From NCBI GenBank assembly GCA_963747735.1, contig CAVVGE010000005.1, positions 310,001 to 374,000 of the forward strand: a DNA stretch of 64,000 nucleotides, in the 5' to 3' direction. Source of the DNA: AP-15 sp963747735 (GTDB lineage Bacteria; Pseudomonadota; Alphaproteobacteria; ATCC43930; CGMCC-115725). The position numbers and the translations under genes are program-made. Shown here piece by piece: positions 43,794 through 52,505 of the stretch (position 1 is its first letter; each line of letters begins with the position of its first letter). The notes below the pieces were generated by a model. The model was given only the letters and a program-made list of their open reading frames with translations, made no database searches and was not told the DNA's origin.

Positions 43794-45173
43794 ATGGAAG
43801 AGACGACGACAGCCACCCACGCTGCGATGATGCCTGTCGACCGAAGGGCCGCCGGCAAGCGGCTGCGCGACAGCGTGCCGCGCGACGCGCATGCCGGCTG
43901 GCGCGCGCATGCCGGTCGGGCGGACCCGATCGCCATCCTGCATGCTGCCGATGCGAACCGGCAGCCGGATCTGGTGCCGCTGCGCTACGGCCGCATGCTG
44001 CAATCTCCATTCACCTTCTACCGCGGGTCGGCGGCGGTCATGGCGGCCGATCTGGCGGAAACGCCGGCGACCGGCGCCTATGTCCAGGTCTGCGGCGACG
44101 CCCATTTGATGAATTTCGGCGGCTTCGCCACGCCCGAGCGGCGGCTGATCTTCGACATCAACGACCTCGATGAGACCTTGCCGGCGCCCTGGGAGTGGGA
44201 CGTCAAACGGCTTGTCGCCTCGTTTGTGCTGGCCGCGCGCGCCAACGGGCTCAGCGACGCGGACGGCCACGACGCGGCGGTCGCCTGCGCCCGCAGCTAT
44301 CGCCGCAAAATGCGGGATTTTGCGGCGCTGGATGTGCTCGACATCTGGTATGCCCGGCTCGACGACAGCGACTTTCTGGCGATGCTGCCGGAAGACCGCA
44401 AGGTGGTGGCCAAGAAGCGCATCGCCAAGGCGACGGCGGCCAGCAGCTCTGAGCTGCTGTTCCCGAAGCTCGTCGAGCAGCCCGGCGGGCAGCCCCGGAT
44501 CCACGACACCCCGCCGACGATTTTTCATGCCGAGGCGTCGCGCGCCGCCGGCAACATGGACATGCTGCGCAAGACGCTCGCGAAATACCGCGAGACCCTG
44601 GCCGACGACCGGCGCGTCTTGTTCGACCGCTATCGCCTGGTGGATGTGGCGATCAAGGTCGTCGGCATCGGCAGCGTCGGCACCTTGTGCATGGTGGCGC
44701 TGATGATGTCGATCGCCGACCACCCGTTCTTCTTGCAGTTCAAGCAGGCCAACGCGTCGGTGTTGGAGGCCTATGCCGGCAAGAGCATTTATGCCCAGCA
44801 TGGCGAGCGGGTGGTGCAGGGCCAGCGGCTGATGCAGCCGGCCTCCGATTTGTTTCTCGGCTGGGTCATCAGTCCCGAGGGCCGGCATTTCTACATCCGC
44901 CAGCTGCGCGACGTGAAGCTCTCGCTGCTGGTCGAGACCTACGATGCCGAGATGCTGGCGATCTACGGCAAGGCCTGCGGCTGGGCCCTGGCGCGCGCCC
45001 ACGCCAAGGCCGGCGATCCGTGGACGATCAGCGGCTATCTCGGCAATGCCAGCCAGTTCGACGTGGCGATGGGCAAGTTCGCGCTCGCCTATGCCGACCA
45101 GGCCGAGCAGGACCATGCCGTGCTGAAGGCCGCGGTGCGCGCCGGCACCGTCGAGGTCCAGCTCGAACGCTGA
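43794..45173 (+). CDS. DUF2252 family protein, complete copy
   Basis: A 459-residue cytoplasmic-looking protein without signal or membrane segment. Key motifs are CGDAHLMNFGGF (100-111) and IFDINDLDETLPAPWEWDVK (119-138). They resemble the catalytic loop (GD-x-H-x-x-N) and metal loop (D-x-D) of aminoglycoside-phosphotransferase-like kinases; a kinase-like fold is therefore an inference, and no substrate is known. The start at 43794 has GGGAGG upstream. It is a near copy of the truncated gene at 35663, and a further piece of its 3' end recurs at 52506. The association with sulfatases and barrels in the same direction suggests a shared pathway. Confidence 0.88.
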   Translation: MEETTTATHAAMMPVDRRAAGKRLRDSVPRDAHAGWRAHAGRADPIAILHAADANRQPDLVPLRYGRMLQSPFTFYRGSAAVMAADLAETPATGAYVQVCGDAHLMNFGGFATPERRLIFDINDLDETLPAPWEWDVKRLVASFVLAARANGLSDADGHDAAVACARSYRRKMRDFAALDVLDIWYARLDDSDFLAMLPEDRKVVAKKRIAKATAASSSELLFPKLVEQPGGQPRIHDTPPTIFHAEASRAAGNMDMLRKTLAKYRETLADDRRVLFDRYRLVDVAIKVVGIGSVGTLCMVALMMSIADHPFFLQFKQANASVLEAYAGKSIYAQHGERVVQGQRLMQPASDLFLGWVISPEGRHFYIRQLRDVKLSLLVETYDAEMLAIYGKACGWALARAHAKAGDPWTISGYLGNASQFDVAMGKFALAYADQAEQDHAVLKAAVRAGTVEVQLER

Positions 45174-45225
45174 TCGCGGCGCCGCAGTCTTCAGCCGGCG
45201 AAGGCGAGCAGCGGCGGCTGCGCTG
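45124..45225. repeat. DUF2252-tail plus adhesin-tail repeat, copy 1
   Basis: Contains the end of the DUF2252 gene (KAAVRAGTVEVQLER and stop) and 50 further bases. These include CAGCCGGCGAAGGCGAGCAG, the minus-strand end of an adhesin gene (LLAFAG and stop). It matches 52506-52605 at about 80-85 percent. Here only the DUF2252 gene is complete. Confidence 0.8.
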
Positions 45226-45282
45226 CCGAGTCTTGAGATGACAGCGTGGCATTCACTCTCGACTTGGGATGGGAGTATAACA

Positions 45283-45762
45283 ATGCGCAGACACCGCACC
45301 TCGGGATCGATGGGCTTCTGCCTCGGGTTCCTCGTGCTTGCCGGTTGCGCCGCCCAGCCGGCCGGCACCGTCTCGCAGGCGCCGGTTCCGGCGCTGCAGG
45401 CTGGCATGGCGCGGGTGTGGGTTCTGCGGCAACCGAGTTCGCCGGGGGGCAATGTGGCAGCGTCGGATCCGATGGTTTTTGCCAATGGCGCACCGTTGGC
45501 TCAAAGCGCGCAAGGAACCGTTTTCTTCCACGATTTCCAGCCGGGCACTTACCGGTTCACGGTACAAGCCTATGGGACCCTCGCCAACCTCGTCGACACC
45601 CAGCAGCTCGCACCCGGGACCGAGGCCTATGTTCAAGTCCAGGCCGTGCCCAACTGGGAAATGGGCTCGACCGCCGGGGGTGCCAGCTTTGCCGTGCTGT
45701 CGATGTCGCCGCAAGACGCTCAGCCATATCTCCATCTGTTGACCAATCTCGGTCAGCGCTGA
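45283..45762 (+). CDS. Lipoprotein, DUF2846-like
   Basis: A 159-residue lipoprotein. The signal is MGFCLGFLVLAG followed by the lipobox Cys (VLAGC) near residue 22. The mature domain has MARVWVLRQPSSPGG, then a NGAPLAQSAQGTVFFHDFQP segment and GTYRFTVQAYG, the pattern of DUF2846-type immunoglobulin-like lipoproteins. The start at 45283 has GGGAG upstream and begins just before the signal. It probably is attached to the inner or outer membrane facing the periplasm. It follows the DUF2252 gene by 110 bases. Confidence 0.78.
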   Translation: MRRHRTSGSMGFCLGFLVLAGCAAQPAGTVSQAPVPALQAGMARVWVLRQPSSPGGNVAASDPMVFANGAPLAQSAQGTVFFHDFQPGTYRFTVQAYGTLANLVDTQQLAPGTEAYVQVQAVPNWEMGSTAGGASFAVLSMSPQDAQPYLHLLTNLGQR

Positions 45763-45773
45763 GGCGATTTCCG

Positions 45774-45941
45774 ATGTCGCGACGGGAGCCATCGCGTGCC
45801 GGTCGTGAAATGAGAGCGGGCGGAGCAGTCCTCGTCGCGGCAATGCTTGGGGCCGCACAGTCTCAGGCCCGATCGGCCGCCCCGGTGAACGACACCTCCC
45901 GCCCGGCGGCGCGCACGCGCAACCCATTGACACGGGGATGA
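45774..45941 (+). pseudogene. Signal-peptide remnant of an outer-membrane barrel gene
   Basis: A 55-codon frame that contains MRAGGAVLVAAMLGAAQSQA, a good signal peptide, then 20 residues and the end RTRNPLTRG before TGA. It is similar to the beginning of the barrel gene at 34820 (signal then NPVTRHITLP). The barrel itself is absent. It could be expressed as a tiny secreted peptide but is more likely a leftover. Confidence 0.5.
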
Positions 45942-46001
45942 GTTCATGTCGGCCTCCGCTGCTTCGTGCGAGCCTGACGGCACGCAAAGGGGAGCAGAGG
46001 A

Positions 46002-46508
46002 ATGACCGAGCCCGAGCCGCGGAAACTGAGTTTTCTGGCGAAGCTGGTCGTTGCGTTCATCCTTGTGCTGATCGTCGCCGGCGTCGTATGGCACGGCGCT
46101 TCGCTCGACACCTTCAAACGCATCTGGCACCAGCTCATCGAACGGGCGGACGCGCCGATGAGGTTCCGCTTCATCCTGCAGCCGTTGATGGCGGCGATCC
46201 TCGCCATCCTGGGTGGCCTCAAGGACGCGCGGACCGGCCGCTCACCCTATTTTTGGACGATGCTGGGCAACCCGCGCGAGTGCATCGAACGGCTGGAGGA
46301 GGGATTGAACGCAACCGCGAGGATCATCCTTCTCGGCATCGTGATGGACGTGATCTACCAGATCATCGTGCTGAAGCGGTTCTATCCGGCCGAGGCGGTT
46401 ATTGTCGCTTTGCTGTTCGCGTTTGTCCCGTATGTGATCATCCGCGGGCCGGTCGCGCGCATCGCGCGCCGGTGGCTGGGGGGCGCCTCTGCAAACCGGA
46501 TCTCGTGA
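46002..46508 (+). CDS. Membrane protein of unknown function
   Basis: A 168-residue protein with about four membrane segments: LAKLVVAFILVLIVAGVVW, LQPLMAAILAILGGLKDA, IILLGIVMDVIYQIIVLKRF and AEAVIVALLFAFVPYVIIRG. The start at 46002 has GGGGAGCAGAGG just upstream. I do not recognise a named family, though similar small membrane proteins occur beside sulfatases. It lies between the lipoprotein and the largest sulfatase gene. Confidence 0.8.
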   Translation: MTEPEPRKLSFLAKLVVAFILVLIVAGVVWHGASLDTFKRIWHQLIERADAPMRFRFILQPLMAAILAILGGLKDARTGRSPYFWTMLGNPRECIERLEEGLNATARIILLGIVMDVIYQIIVLKRFYPAEAVIVALLFAFVPYVIIRGPVARIARRWLGGASANRIS

Positions 46509-46545
46509 TGGCGCAGACGTGAATCGTCGGCAAAGGGCAACGAGC

Positions 46546-46602
46546 ATGACAGATCCACCTGCCGCCCCAGGCACGGGCAGGTTCGACTGTGAAAATGACT
46601 GA
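46546..46602 (+). pseudogene. DUF202 gene start, 18-codon remnant
   Basis: Reads MTDPPAAPGTGRFDCEND and stops. It matches the first 13 codons of the DUF202 gene at 49054 (MTDSPAAPNAGRFEV), including the GAGC before the ATG. The rest of the gene is gone. It lies 57 bases before the sulfatase start, so it could act as a leader, but duplication followed by deletion is the simple explanation. Confidence 0.7.
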
Positions 46603-46659
46603 ACCAAAAAAGCAAAAATTCTCGTCTTCATACCCACCTTGCCAAAGGACAATCAGACG

Positions 46660-49035
46660 ATGAGCGGCGAAGACAAGAAGCATCGTTCACATCTCCCGAT
46701 CCCCACTCCCGAGCGAACCGGGCTGATCACCTATGACGCGAAGGATCCGGACACCAAATTCCCGCCAATCGAGCAGTTGCGCCCGCCCAAGGGCGCACCC
46801 AACGTGCTGATCATCCTGATCGACGACGCCGGGTTCGGCTCCGCGAGCGCCTTCGGCGGCCCCTGCCAAACGCCGAGCGCCGAAAAGCTGGCGGCGTCTG
46901 GGCTGAAGTACAACCGTTTCCACACCACCGCCCTCTGCTCGCCGACGCGGCAGGCGCTGCTGACTGGGCGGAACCACCACTCGACCGGCATGGGCGGCAT
47001 CACAGAGATCGCCACCGGCGCGCCGGGCTACAGCTCGGTGCTGCCCAATACCATATCGCCGCTCGCACGCACGCTGAAGCTCAACGGCTACTCCACGGCG
47101 CAGTTCGGCAAGTGCCACGAAGTGCCGGTGTGGGAGACGAGCCCAGTCGGACCGTTCGACGCATGGCCTACGGGCGGCGGCGGGTTCGAGTACTTCTACG
47201 GCTTCATCGGCGGCGAGGCGAACCAGTGGTATCCCGCGCTTTACGAGGGCACCACGCCGGTCGAGCCGAAAAAGACGCCGGAAGAGGGCTACCACTTCAT
47301 GGCGGACATGACCGACAAGGCGATGGCCTGGATCTCGCAGCAGAAGGCGCTGGCGCCCGACAAGCCCTTCTTCGCCTACTTCGCACCCGGCGCGACCCAT
47401 GCGCCTCACCATGTGCCCAAGGAGTGGGCCGACAAGTACAAAGGCAAATTCGACCAGGGCTGGGACAAGCTGCGCGAAGAGACCATCGCCCGGCAGAAGA
47501 AGCTGGGCGTCATCCCCCCGGACTGCCAGCTCACCGTGCGCCACACGGAGATCCCGGCGTGGGACGACATGCCGGAGGCGCTAAAGCCCATCCTGCGCCG
47601 CCAGATGGAGGTCTACGCCGGGTTTATGGAGTACACCGACCACCAAGTCGGACGCCTGCTCGACGGCTTGAAGAAACTCGACATTTTCGACGACACGCTC
47701 GTCTACTACATCATCGGCGACAACGGTGCCTCGGCCGAGGGCACGTTGAACGGCGCGTACAACGAGATGGCCAACTTCAACGGCCTGGCGGCCTTGGAGA
47801 CCCCGGAATTCCTGATGGAGCGGTACGAGAAGCTCGGGGGGCCGGAGTCGTACAATCACTACGCCGTGGGCTGGGCGCATGCGATGAACGCCCCTTACCA
47901 GTGGACCAAGCAGGTCGCCTCCCACTGGGGCGGGACCCGCAACGGCACCATCGTGCACTGGCCCAGCGGCATCAAGGCCAAAGGCGAAATCCGCTCGCAG
48001 TTCCACCACGTCATCGACGTAGCACCCACGATCCTAGAGGCGGCGGGGCTGCCCGAGCCGGTCTCGGTCAACGGCGTGCAGCAGCGGCCAATCGAGGGTG
48101 TGAGCATGCTGTACTCGTTCGACGACGCCAACGCCGCAGAACGGCGCGAGACGCAGTACTTCGAAATGTTCGGCAACCGCGGCATCTACCACAAGGGCTG
48201 GACCGCGGTGACGAAGCACGGGACGCCCTGGGTACTCGTAGGCCGCAAGACCGTCGCCCTCGACGACGACGTCTGGGAACTCTACGACACCAGCAAGGAC
48301 TGGAGCCAGGCCAACGACCTCGCCAAACAAATGCCGGAGAGGCTCCACGAGCTGCAGCGGCTATGGCTGATCGAGGCGACGCGCTACAACGTGTTGCCGA
48401 TCGACGACCGGGTTGTCGAGAAGATGAATCCGGACACCGCCGGCAGGCCGATGCTGATCAAGGGGAAGACCCAGCTGCTGTTCGGCGGCATGGGGCGCCT
48501 GTCCGAGAACTGCGTCCTGAACCTTAAAAACAAGTCTCACTCCGTCACCGCCGAGATCGAGGTCCCGGAGTCGGGGGCCGAGGGCGTGATAATCGCCCAG
48601 GGCGCGAATATCGGCGGCTGGAGCCTCTACGCGAAAAACGGCAAGCTCAAGTACTGCTACAACGTGGCGGGGGTGAATCACTTTTATGTCGAAGCCGCGC
48701 GGGCATTGCCCGCGGGCGAGCACCAGGTACGCATGGAGTTTGCCTATGCCGGCGGCGGCGTCGGCAAGGGCGGGCGGGTGACGCTCTATATCGACGGCGA
48801 GACGGTCGGCGAAGGGGCCATCCCGATGACGCAGGCGATGATCTTCTCCGCCGACGACGGCTGCGACGTCGGTGAGGACAGCGGCGCCCCCGTGTCCCAG
48901 GACTACGGCTCGCGCGGCAATGCGTTTAACGGAACGGTCAAGGGGGTGCAGCTCGCTATCGGCGATGCGGCCGAGAGCTCGGATCATCTCGTCTCGCCGG
49001 AGGATGCCATCCGCATCGCGATGGCACGGCAGTAA
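46660..49035 (+). CDS. Arylsulfatase, large form (CSPTR-type active site)
   Basis: A 791-residue cytosolic or leaderless sulfatase. Metal ligands D55 and D56 are in NVLIILIDDAGFG. The formylglycine precursor is C93 in CSPTR with QALLTGRNHHSTGM following. The histidine site is near GKCHEVP, and the later metal site is IGDNGASAEG near 360. After about residue 590 a C-terminal beta-sandwich of 200 residues follows (FGGMGRLSENCVLNLKNKSH onward), as in long arylsulfatases. The ATG at 46660 has AAAGGA upstream; a TTG at 46639 is less likely. Its codons favour TAC, TTC and CTC more than the neighbouring sulfatases, a hint of separate origin. Confidence 0.93.
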   Translation: MSGEDKKHRSHLPIPTPERTGLITYDAKDPDTKFPPIEQLRPPKGAPNVLIILIDDAGFGSASAFGGPCQTPSAEKLAASGLKYNRFHTTALCSPTRQALLTGRNHHSTGMGGITEIATGAPGYSSVLPNTISPLARTLKLNGYSTAQFGKCHEVPVWETSPVGPFDAWPTGGGGFEYFYGFIGGEANQWYPALYEGTTPVEPKKTPEEGYHFMADMTDKAMAWISQQKALAPDKPFFAYFAPGATHAPHHVPKEWADKYKGKFDQGWDKLREETIARQKKLGVIPPDCQLTVRHTEIPAWDDMPEALKPILRRQMEVYAGFMEYTDHQVGRLLDGLKKLDIFDDTLVYYIIGDNGASAEGTLNGAYNEMANFNGLAALETPEFLMERYEKLGGPESYNHYAVGWAHAMNAPYQWTKQVASHWGGTRNGTIVHWPSGIKAKGEIRSQFHHVIDVAPTILEAAGLPEPVSVNGVQQRPIEGVSMLYSFDDANAAERRETQYFEMFGNRGIYHKGWTAVTKHGTPWVLVGRKTVALDDDVWELYDTSKDWSQANDLAKQMPERLHELQRLWLIEATRYNVLPIDDRVVEKMNPDTAGRPMLIKGKTQLLFGGMGRLSENCVLNLKNKSHSVTAEIEVPESGAEGVIIAQGANIGGWSLYAKNGKLKYCYNVAGVNHFYVEAARALPAGEHQVRMEFAYAGGGVGKGGRVTLYIDGETVGEGAIPMTQAMIFSADDGCDVGEDSGAPVSQDYGSRGNAFNGTVKGVQLAIGDAAESSDHLVSPEDAIRIAMARQ

Positions 49036-49053
49036 CCAAAAAAGGCACCGAGC

Positions 49054-49497
49054 ATGACAGACTCACCCGCCGCCCCAAACGCGGGCAGGTTCGAAGTAAG
49101 GGTGACGGCGGACAGCCATTTTGCCTGGGTCCGCACTCGCTTGAGCCTCGAGCGCACGATGATGTCGTGGCTGCGCACCGCGGTGGCGCTGATCGGCTTC
49201 GGCTTTGCCCTTGTCCAGTACCTCAACCACTTGCAGCAAATTCCGGGAGCCCGCTCCGCCTATCTTCCAACAGCGCCGGAATTTCTCGGGCTCGCGCTGA
49301 TTTCGTGCGGTGTCCTGGCGCTTGTGATCTCGATTTGGCAGTACTGGTGGACGGTACGTTATATGTGGGGCGAACCGTTCGCGCCCCTCGCCGGACTGAC
49401 AAAGGAGGGAATGCAATCGCCGGTCTTGGCGGTCGCCATTCTCCTGATCTTCATCGGCCTGTTCGCCTTCGGTGCGGTTTTGTGGCGCCTCACCTAG
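49054..49497 (+). CDS. DUF202 (YidH-like) membrane protein
   Basis: A 147-residue inner-membrane protein with three membrane segments. The family signature is plain: FAWVRTRLSLERTMMSWLRT, followed by ALIGFGFALVQYL. The other two segments are FLGLALISCGVLALVISIW and VLAVAILLIFIGLFAFGAVL. YidH-type proteins have no established function. It starts 18 bases after the sulfatase stop and ends 70 bases before the next sulfatase, so it is probably part of one transcript. Confidence 0.9.
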   Translation: MTDSPAAPNAGRFEVRVTADSHFAWVRTRLSLERTMMSWLRTAVALIGFGFALVQYLNHLQQIPGARSAYLPTAPEFLGLALISCGVLALVISIWQYWWTVRYMWGEPFAPLAGLTKEGMQSPVLAVAILLIFIGLFAFGAVLWRLT

Positions 49498-49566
49498 CCA
49501 GACAGCCCGAGCAAGCCAGACTATTAAGCACTTTTTTTGCCACCCGACCAACGAAAGGAGATCGAG

Positions 49567-51114
49567 ATGGCTAGATCGAGGGCACCCGCCAAGCCGAACA
49601 TCGTCGTCATCTGGGGCGATGATATCGGCATTACCAACCTGAGTTGCTACAGCGACGGGTTGATGGGCTACCGCACGCCCAACATCGACCGCATCGCCCA
49701 GGAAGGCATGCGCTTCACCGACTGCTATGGCGAGCAGAGCTGCACCGCCGGGCGATCGTCGTTCATCACCGGTCAGCACGGATTGCGCACCGGGTTGACC
49801 AAGGTCGGCCTGCCGGCTGCCACCGTCGGTCTGCACAAGGAAGACCCCACTATCGCCGCGCTGCTCAAGCCGTTGGGCTATGCGACCGCGCAGATTGGCA
49901 AGAACCACCTCGGCGATCGCAACGAATATCTGCCGACGGTGCACGGCTTCGACGAGTTCTACGGCAATTTGTACCATCTGAACGCGGAGGAAGAGCCGGA
50001 ACTGCCCGATTACCCGAAGGGGTCGGATTTTCCTCACTTTCGCGAGAGGTTCGGTCCGCGCGGCGTCATGGACTGCAAGGCCACCGACGCTGACAACGCG
50101 ACGATCGACCCGCGCTTCGGCACGATTGGCAAGCAGACGATCCACGACACCGGTCCGCTGACAAAGAAGCGGATGGAAACGATCGACGACGACATCGCCG
50201 GCCGGGCCGAGGAGTACATCAAGCGGCAGGCCAAGGCCGGCCAACCCTTTTTCCTCTGGGTGAACTTCACGCATATGCATCTGCGCACCCATGTGAAGCC
50301 GGAGAGCCGGGGTCAGTCGGGCCGCTGGCAAAGCGAATACCACGACGTGATGATCGATCACGACAAGAACGTCGGCACCGTGCTGAAGGCGCTCGACGAT
50401 GCCGGCATCGCCGGCAACACCTTCGTCATGTACAGCACCGATAACGGCCCAAATATGTTTTCCTGGCCGGATGGGGCGATGACGCCGTTCCGGAACGAGA
50501 AGAACACCAACTGGGAGGGTGCCTATCGGGTGCCGTGCGTGGTCCGCTGGCCCGGCAGGATCAAGCCGGGCACCGTGTCGAACGAGATCGTTGCGCATCA
50601 CGACTGGCTGCCGACGATCCTCGCCATGGCCGGGGACCCGGAGGTCGCCGACAAGCTCTTGAAGGGCCACGCAATCGGCGACATGACCTACAAGGTCCAC
50701 CTCGACGGATATAATCTGGTGCCGTACCTGACCGGTGAAGCGCAGAAGAGCCCGCGGGTGTCGTTCATCTACTGCAACGATGACCAGCAGGTCGTGGCAC
50801 TGCGCTACGACAATTGGAAGATCGTGTTCGCGGAACAGCGGGAGCCGGGCACGATGCGCGTCTGGTCCGAGCCGTTTGTCACCCTTCGCGTGCCAAAGAT
50901 GTTTAATCTACGCACGGATCCCTTCGAACGTGCGGACATCACCTCGATCACCTACTACGATTGGCTTGTCGATCACGTCTACTTGTTGGTGCCGGCTCAG
51001 GCCTATATCGGGGAATTCCTTGCCACCTTCAGGGATTATCCGCAGCGCCAGAAGGCGGCCAGCTTCAACCTCGACGACGTGCTCCGGAGGATGCAGGAGG
51101 GAACCCACACGTAA
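49567..51114 (+). CDS. Sulfatase without export signal (CTAGR-type active site)
   Basis: A 515-residue sulfatase. Metal ligands are in PNIVVIWGDDIGI (D18-D19). The formylglycine precursor is C59 in SCTAGR, the Ala-for-Pro variant also found at 32611. A further segment KNHLGDRNEYLPTVHGFDEF matches that paralogue, as does MFSWPDGAMTPFRNEKNTNW near 300. There is no signal peptide, so the enzyme is probably cytoplasmic, unlike its paralogue. AAAGGAGAT lies directly upstream of the ATG at 49567. It is followed after 43 bases by a methyltransferase gene. Confidence 0.92.
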   Translation: MARSRAPAKPNIVVIWGDDIGITNLSCYSDGLMGYRTPNIDRIAQEGMRFTDCYGEQSCTAGRSSFITGQHGLRTGLTKVGLPAATVGLHKEDPTIAALLKPLGYATAQIGKNHLGDRNEYLPTVHGFDEFYGNLYHLNAEEEPELPDYPKGSDFPHFRERFGPRGVMDCKATDADNATIDPRFGTIGKQTIHDTGPLTKKRMETIDDDIAGRAEEYIKRQAKAGQPFFLWVNFTHMHLRTHVKPESRGQSGRWQSEYHDVMIDHDKNVGTVLKALDDAGIAGNTFVMYSTDNGPNMFSWPDGAMTPFRNEKNTNWEGAYRVPCVVRWPGRIKPGTVSNEIVAHHDWLPTILAMAGDPEVADKLLKGHAIGDMTYKVHLDGYNLVPYLTGEAQKSPRVSFIYCNDDQQVVALRYDNWKIVFAEQREPGTMRVWSEPFVTLRVPKMFNLRTDPFERADITSITYYDWLVDHVYLLVPAQAYIGEFLATFRDYPQRQKAASFNLDDVLRRMQEGTHT

Positions 51115-51157
51115 CCCGGCCGAACCGGATCGAACTGAGGGGCGCGAACACTCGCCC

Positions 51158-52459
51158 ATGGCTCGGGAAGAGACCAGAACACCGGCGCCCACCGATCCGA
51201 CCGACGAGGTGCGCGCCTTCTACGAAAGCCACCCGTATCCGGCGCCGATCGGCAACCTCGATCGGCACCGCGACCTCTATCGCAACCCGGATCGGCGCCG
51301 GGCGCTGTTCCTTCTGCTGTGGCCAACAGAGAAGCAGCGGACAAATCGAGAAATCCTGGTCGCCGGGTGCGGAACATCCCAGGCTGCCGTCCATGCGCTG
51401 CGCGAGCCTGAAACTCGTGTGACGGCAATCGACATCAGCGAAACCAGCTTGCGCCACACGCGCGATCTTCAACAAAAGTACGGCTTGCGAAACCTCGAGC
51501 TCCATCGGCTCGCGATCGAGCGGGCCGAGGAGCTCGGGCGCGAATTTGACCAAATCGTCTGCACCGGCGTGCTCCATCATCTGCCCGATCCGGACGCCGG
51601 CTTGCGGATGTTGCGCCGCGTCCTGGCGCCCAAAGGCGCGATGCATCTGATGGTCTATGCGGCATATGGGCGTGCCGGCATCTACATGATGCAGGAGTAC
51701 TGCCGCCTGCTCGGGGTCGGCGCCTCGGCGGCGGCTCTGCGAGACCTCGGCGCCACGATCGGTGCGCTGCCTGGCGACCATCCGATTGCCGGCGTGGCGA
51801 GGCGGGCGAAGGATTTTAGAGATCCGGACGCGCTCGCCGATGCGCTGCTTCACCCGCAGGATCGCGCTTATACCGTGCCGCAGCTCCATGCCTGGCTCGA
51901 GCGTTGCGGGTTGGTCTTCGGACGCTGGCACGAGCAGGCTCCCTACCTCCCGCAATGCGGGTTCGTGGCGCGCCTGCCGCACGCCGCGCGTCTTGCCTCG
52001 CTGCCGCCGCGATTGCAGCATGCCGCGGTCGAATTGCTGCGCGGGACGATGGTGACGCACAATCTGATCGCCTATCGCGACGATCGCCTGGCCGAGAGCC
52101 GGCCGATCAATTTCGACGGAGACACCTGGCCGAATTACGTCCCGCTGCGTTTGCCGTGGACCCTGTGCATCACCGAGGGGGTGCCGCGCGGTGCTGTGGC
52201 CGTTCTGATCAATTGGGCCCACACCTATCCCGACCTTGCGCTGCCGATAGACGCGGCCCAGGCGCGAATCTTCGCCGCAATCGACGGTAACCGCTCTATC
52301 GACGAGGTTCTGCGGATCGCCGGGGAGGCGGGCGGCAAGCAGCAAGCCCGCGGCTTCTTCGAGCAGCTCTGGCAGTACGATCAGATCGTGTTCGACGCGC
52401 GGCGCGCCTTCGAGCACGCGGCATCCCGCCCCGGCGCGCCTGATCTGCGCCGTTGCTGA
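51158..52459 (+). CDS. Class I SAM-dependent methyltransferase
   Basis: A 433-residue protein. The N terminus has VRAFYESHPYPAPIGNLD. SAM motif I is ILVAGCGTSQAAVHAL near 66-81, motif II includes RVTAIDISETSLRHTRDLQQ, and QIVCTGVLHHLPDPDAGLRM is the post-II loop. After about residue 250 there is a large C-terminal part with PLRLPWTLCITEGVPRGAVA and a helical end. Some relatives are annotated as tRNA- or small-molecule methyltransferases, but no substrate can be named. The ATG at 51158 has GAGG upstream; the frame is open to 50735 but overlaps the sulfatase. It closes the sulfatase island. Confidence 0.85.
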   Translation: MAREETRTPAPTDPTDEVRAFYESHPYPAPIGNLDRHRDLYRNPDRRRALFLLLWPTEKQRTNREILVAGCGTSQAAVHALREPETRVTAIDISETSLRHTRDLQQKYGLRNLELHRLAIERAEELGREFDQIVCTGVLHHLPDPDAGLRMLRRVLAPKGAMHLMVYAAYGRAGIYMMQEYCRLLGVGASAAALRDLGATIGALPGDHPIAGVARRAKDFRDPDALADALLHPQDRAYTVPQLHAWLERCGLVFGRWHEQAPYLPQCGFVARLPHAARLASLPPRLQHAAVELLRGTMVTHNLIAYRDDRLAESRPINFDGDTWPNYVPLRLPWTLCITEGVPRGAVAVLINWAHTYPDLALPIDAAQARIFAAIDGNRSIDEVLRIAGEAGGKQQARGFFEQLWQYDQIVFDARRAFEHAASRPGAPDLRRC

Positions 52460-52505
52460 GGATGGCGGCGTTGAACCGGGCGAGGGCGGCGAAACCACGC
52501 CGAGC

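Noticed and set aside
43281..45485. A 734-codon open frame on the minus strand
   Set aside because: It is antisense to the barrel and DUF2252 genes; composition is typical of a shadow frame.
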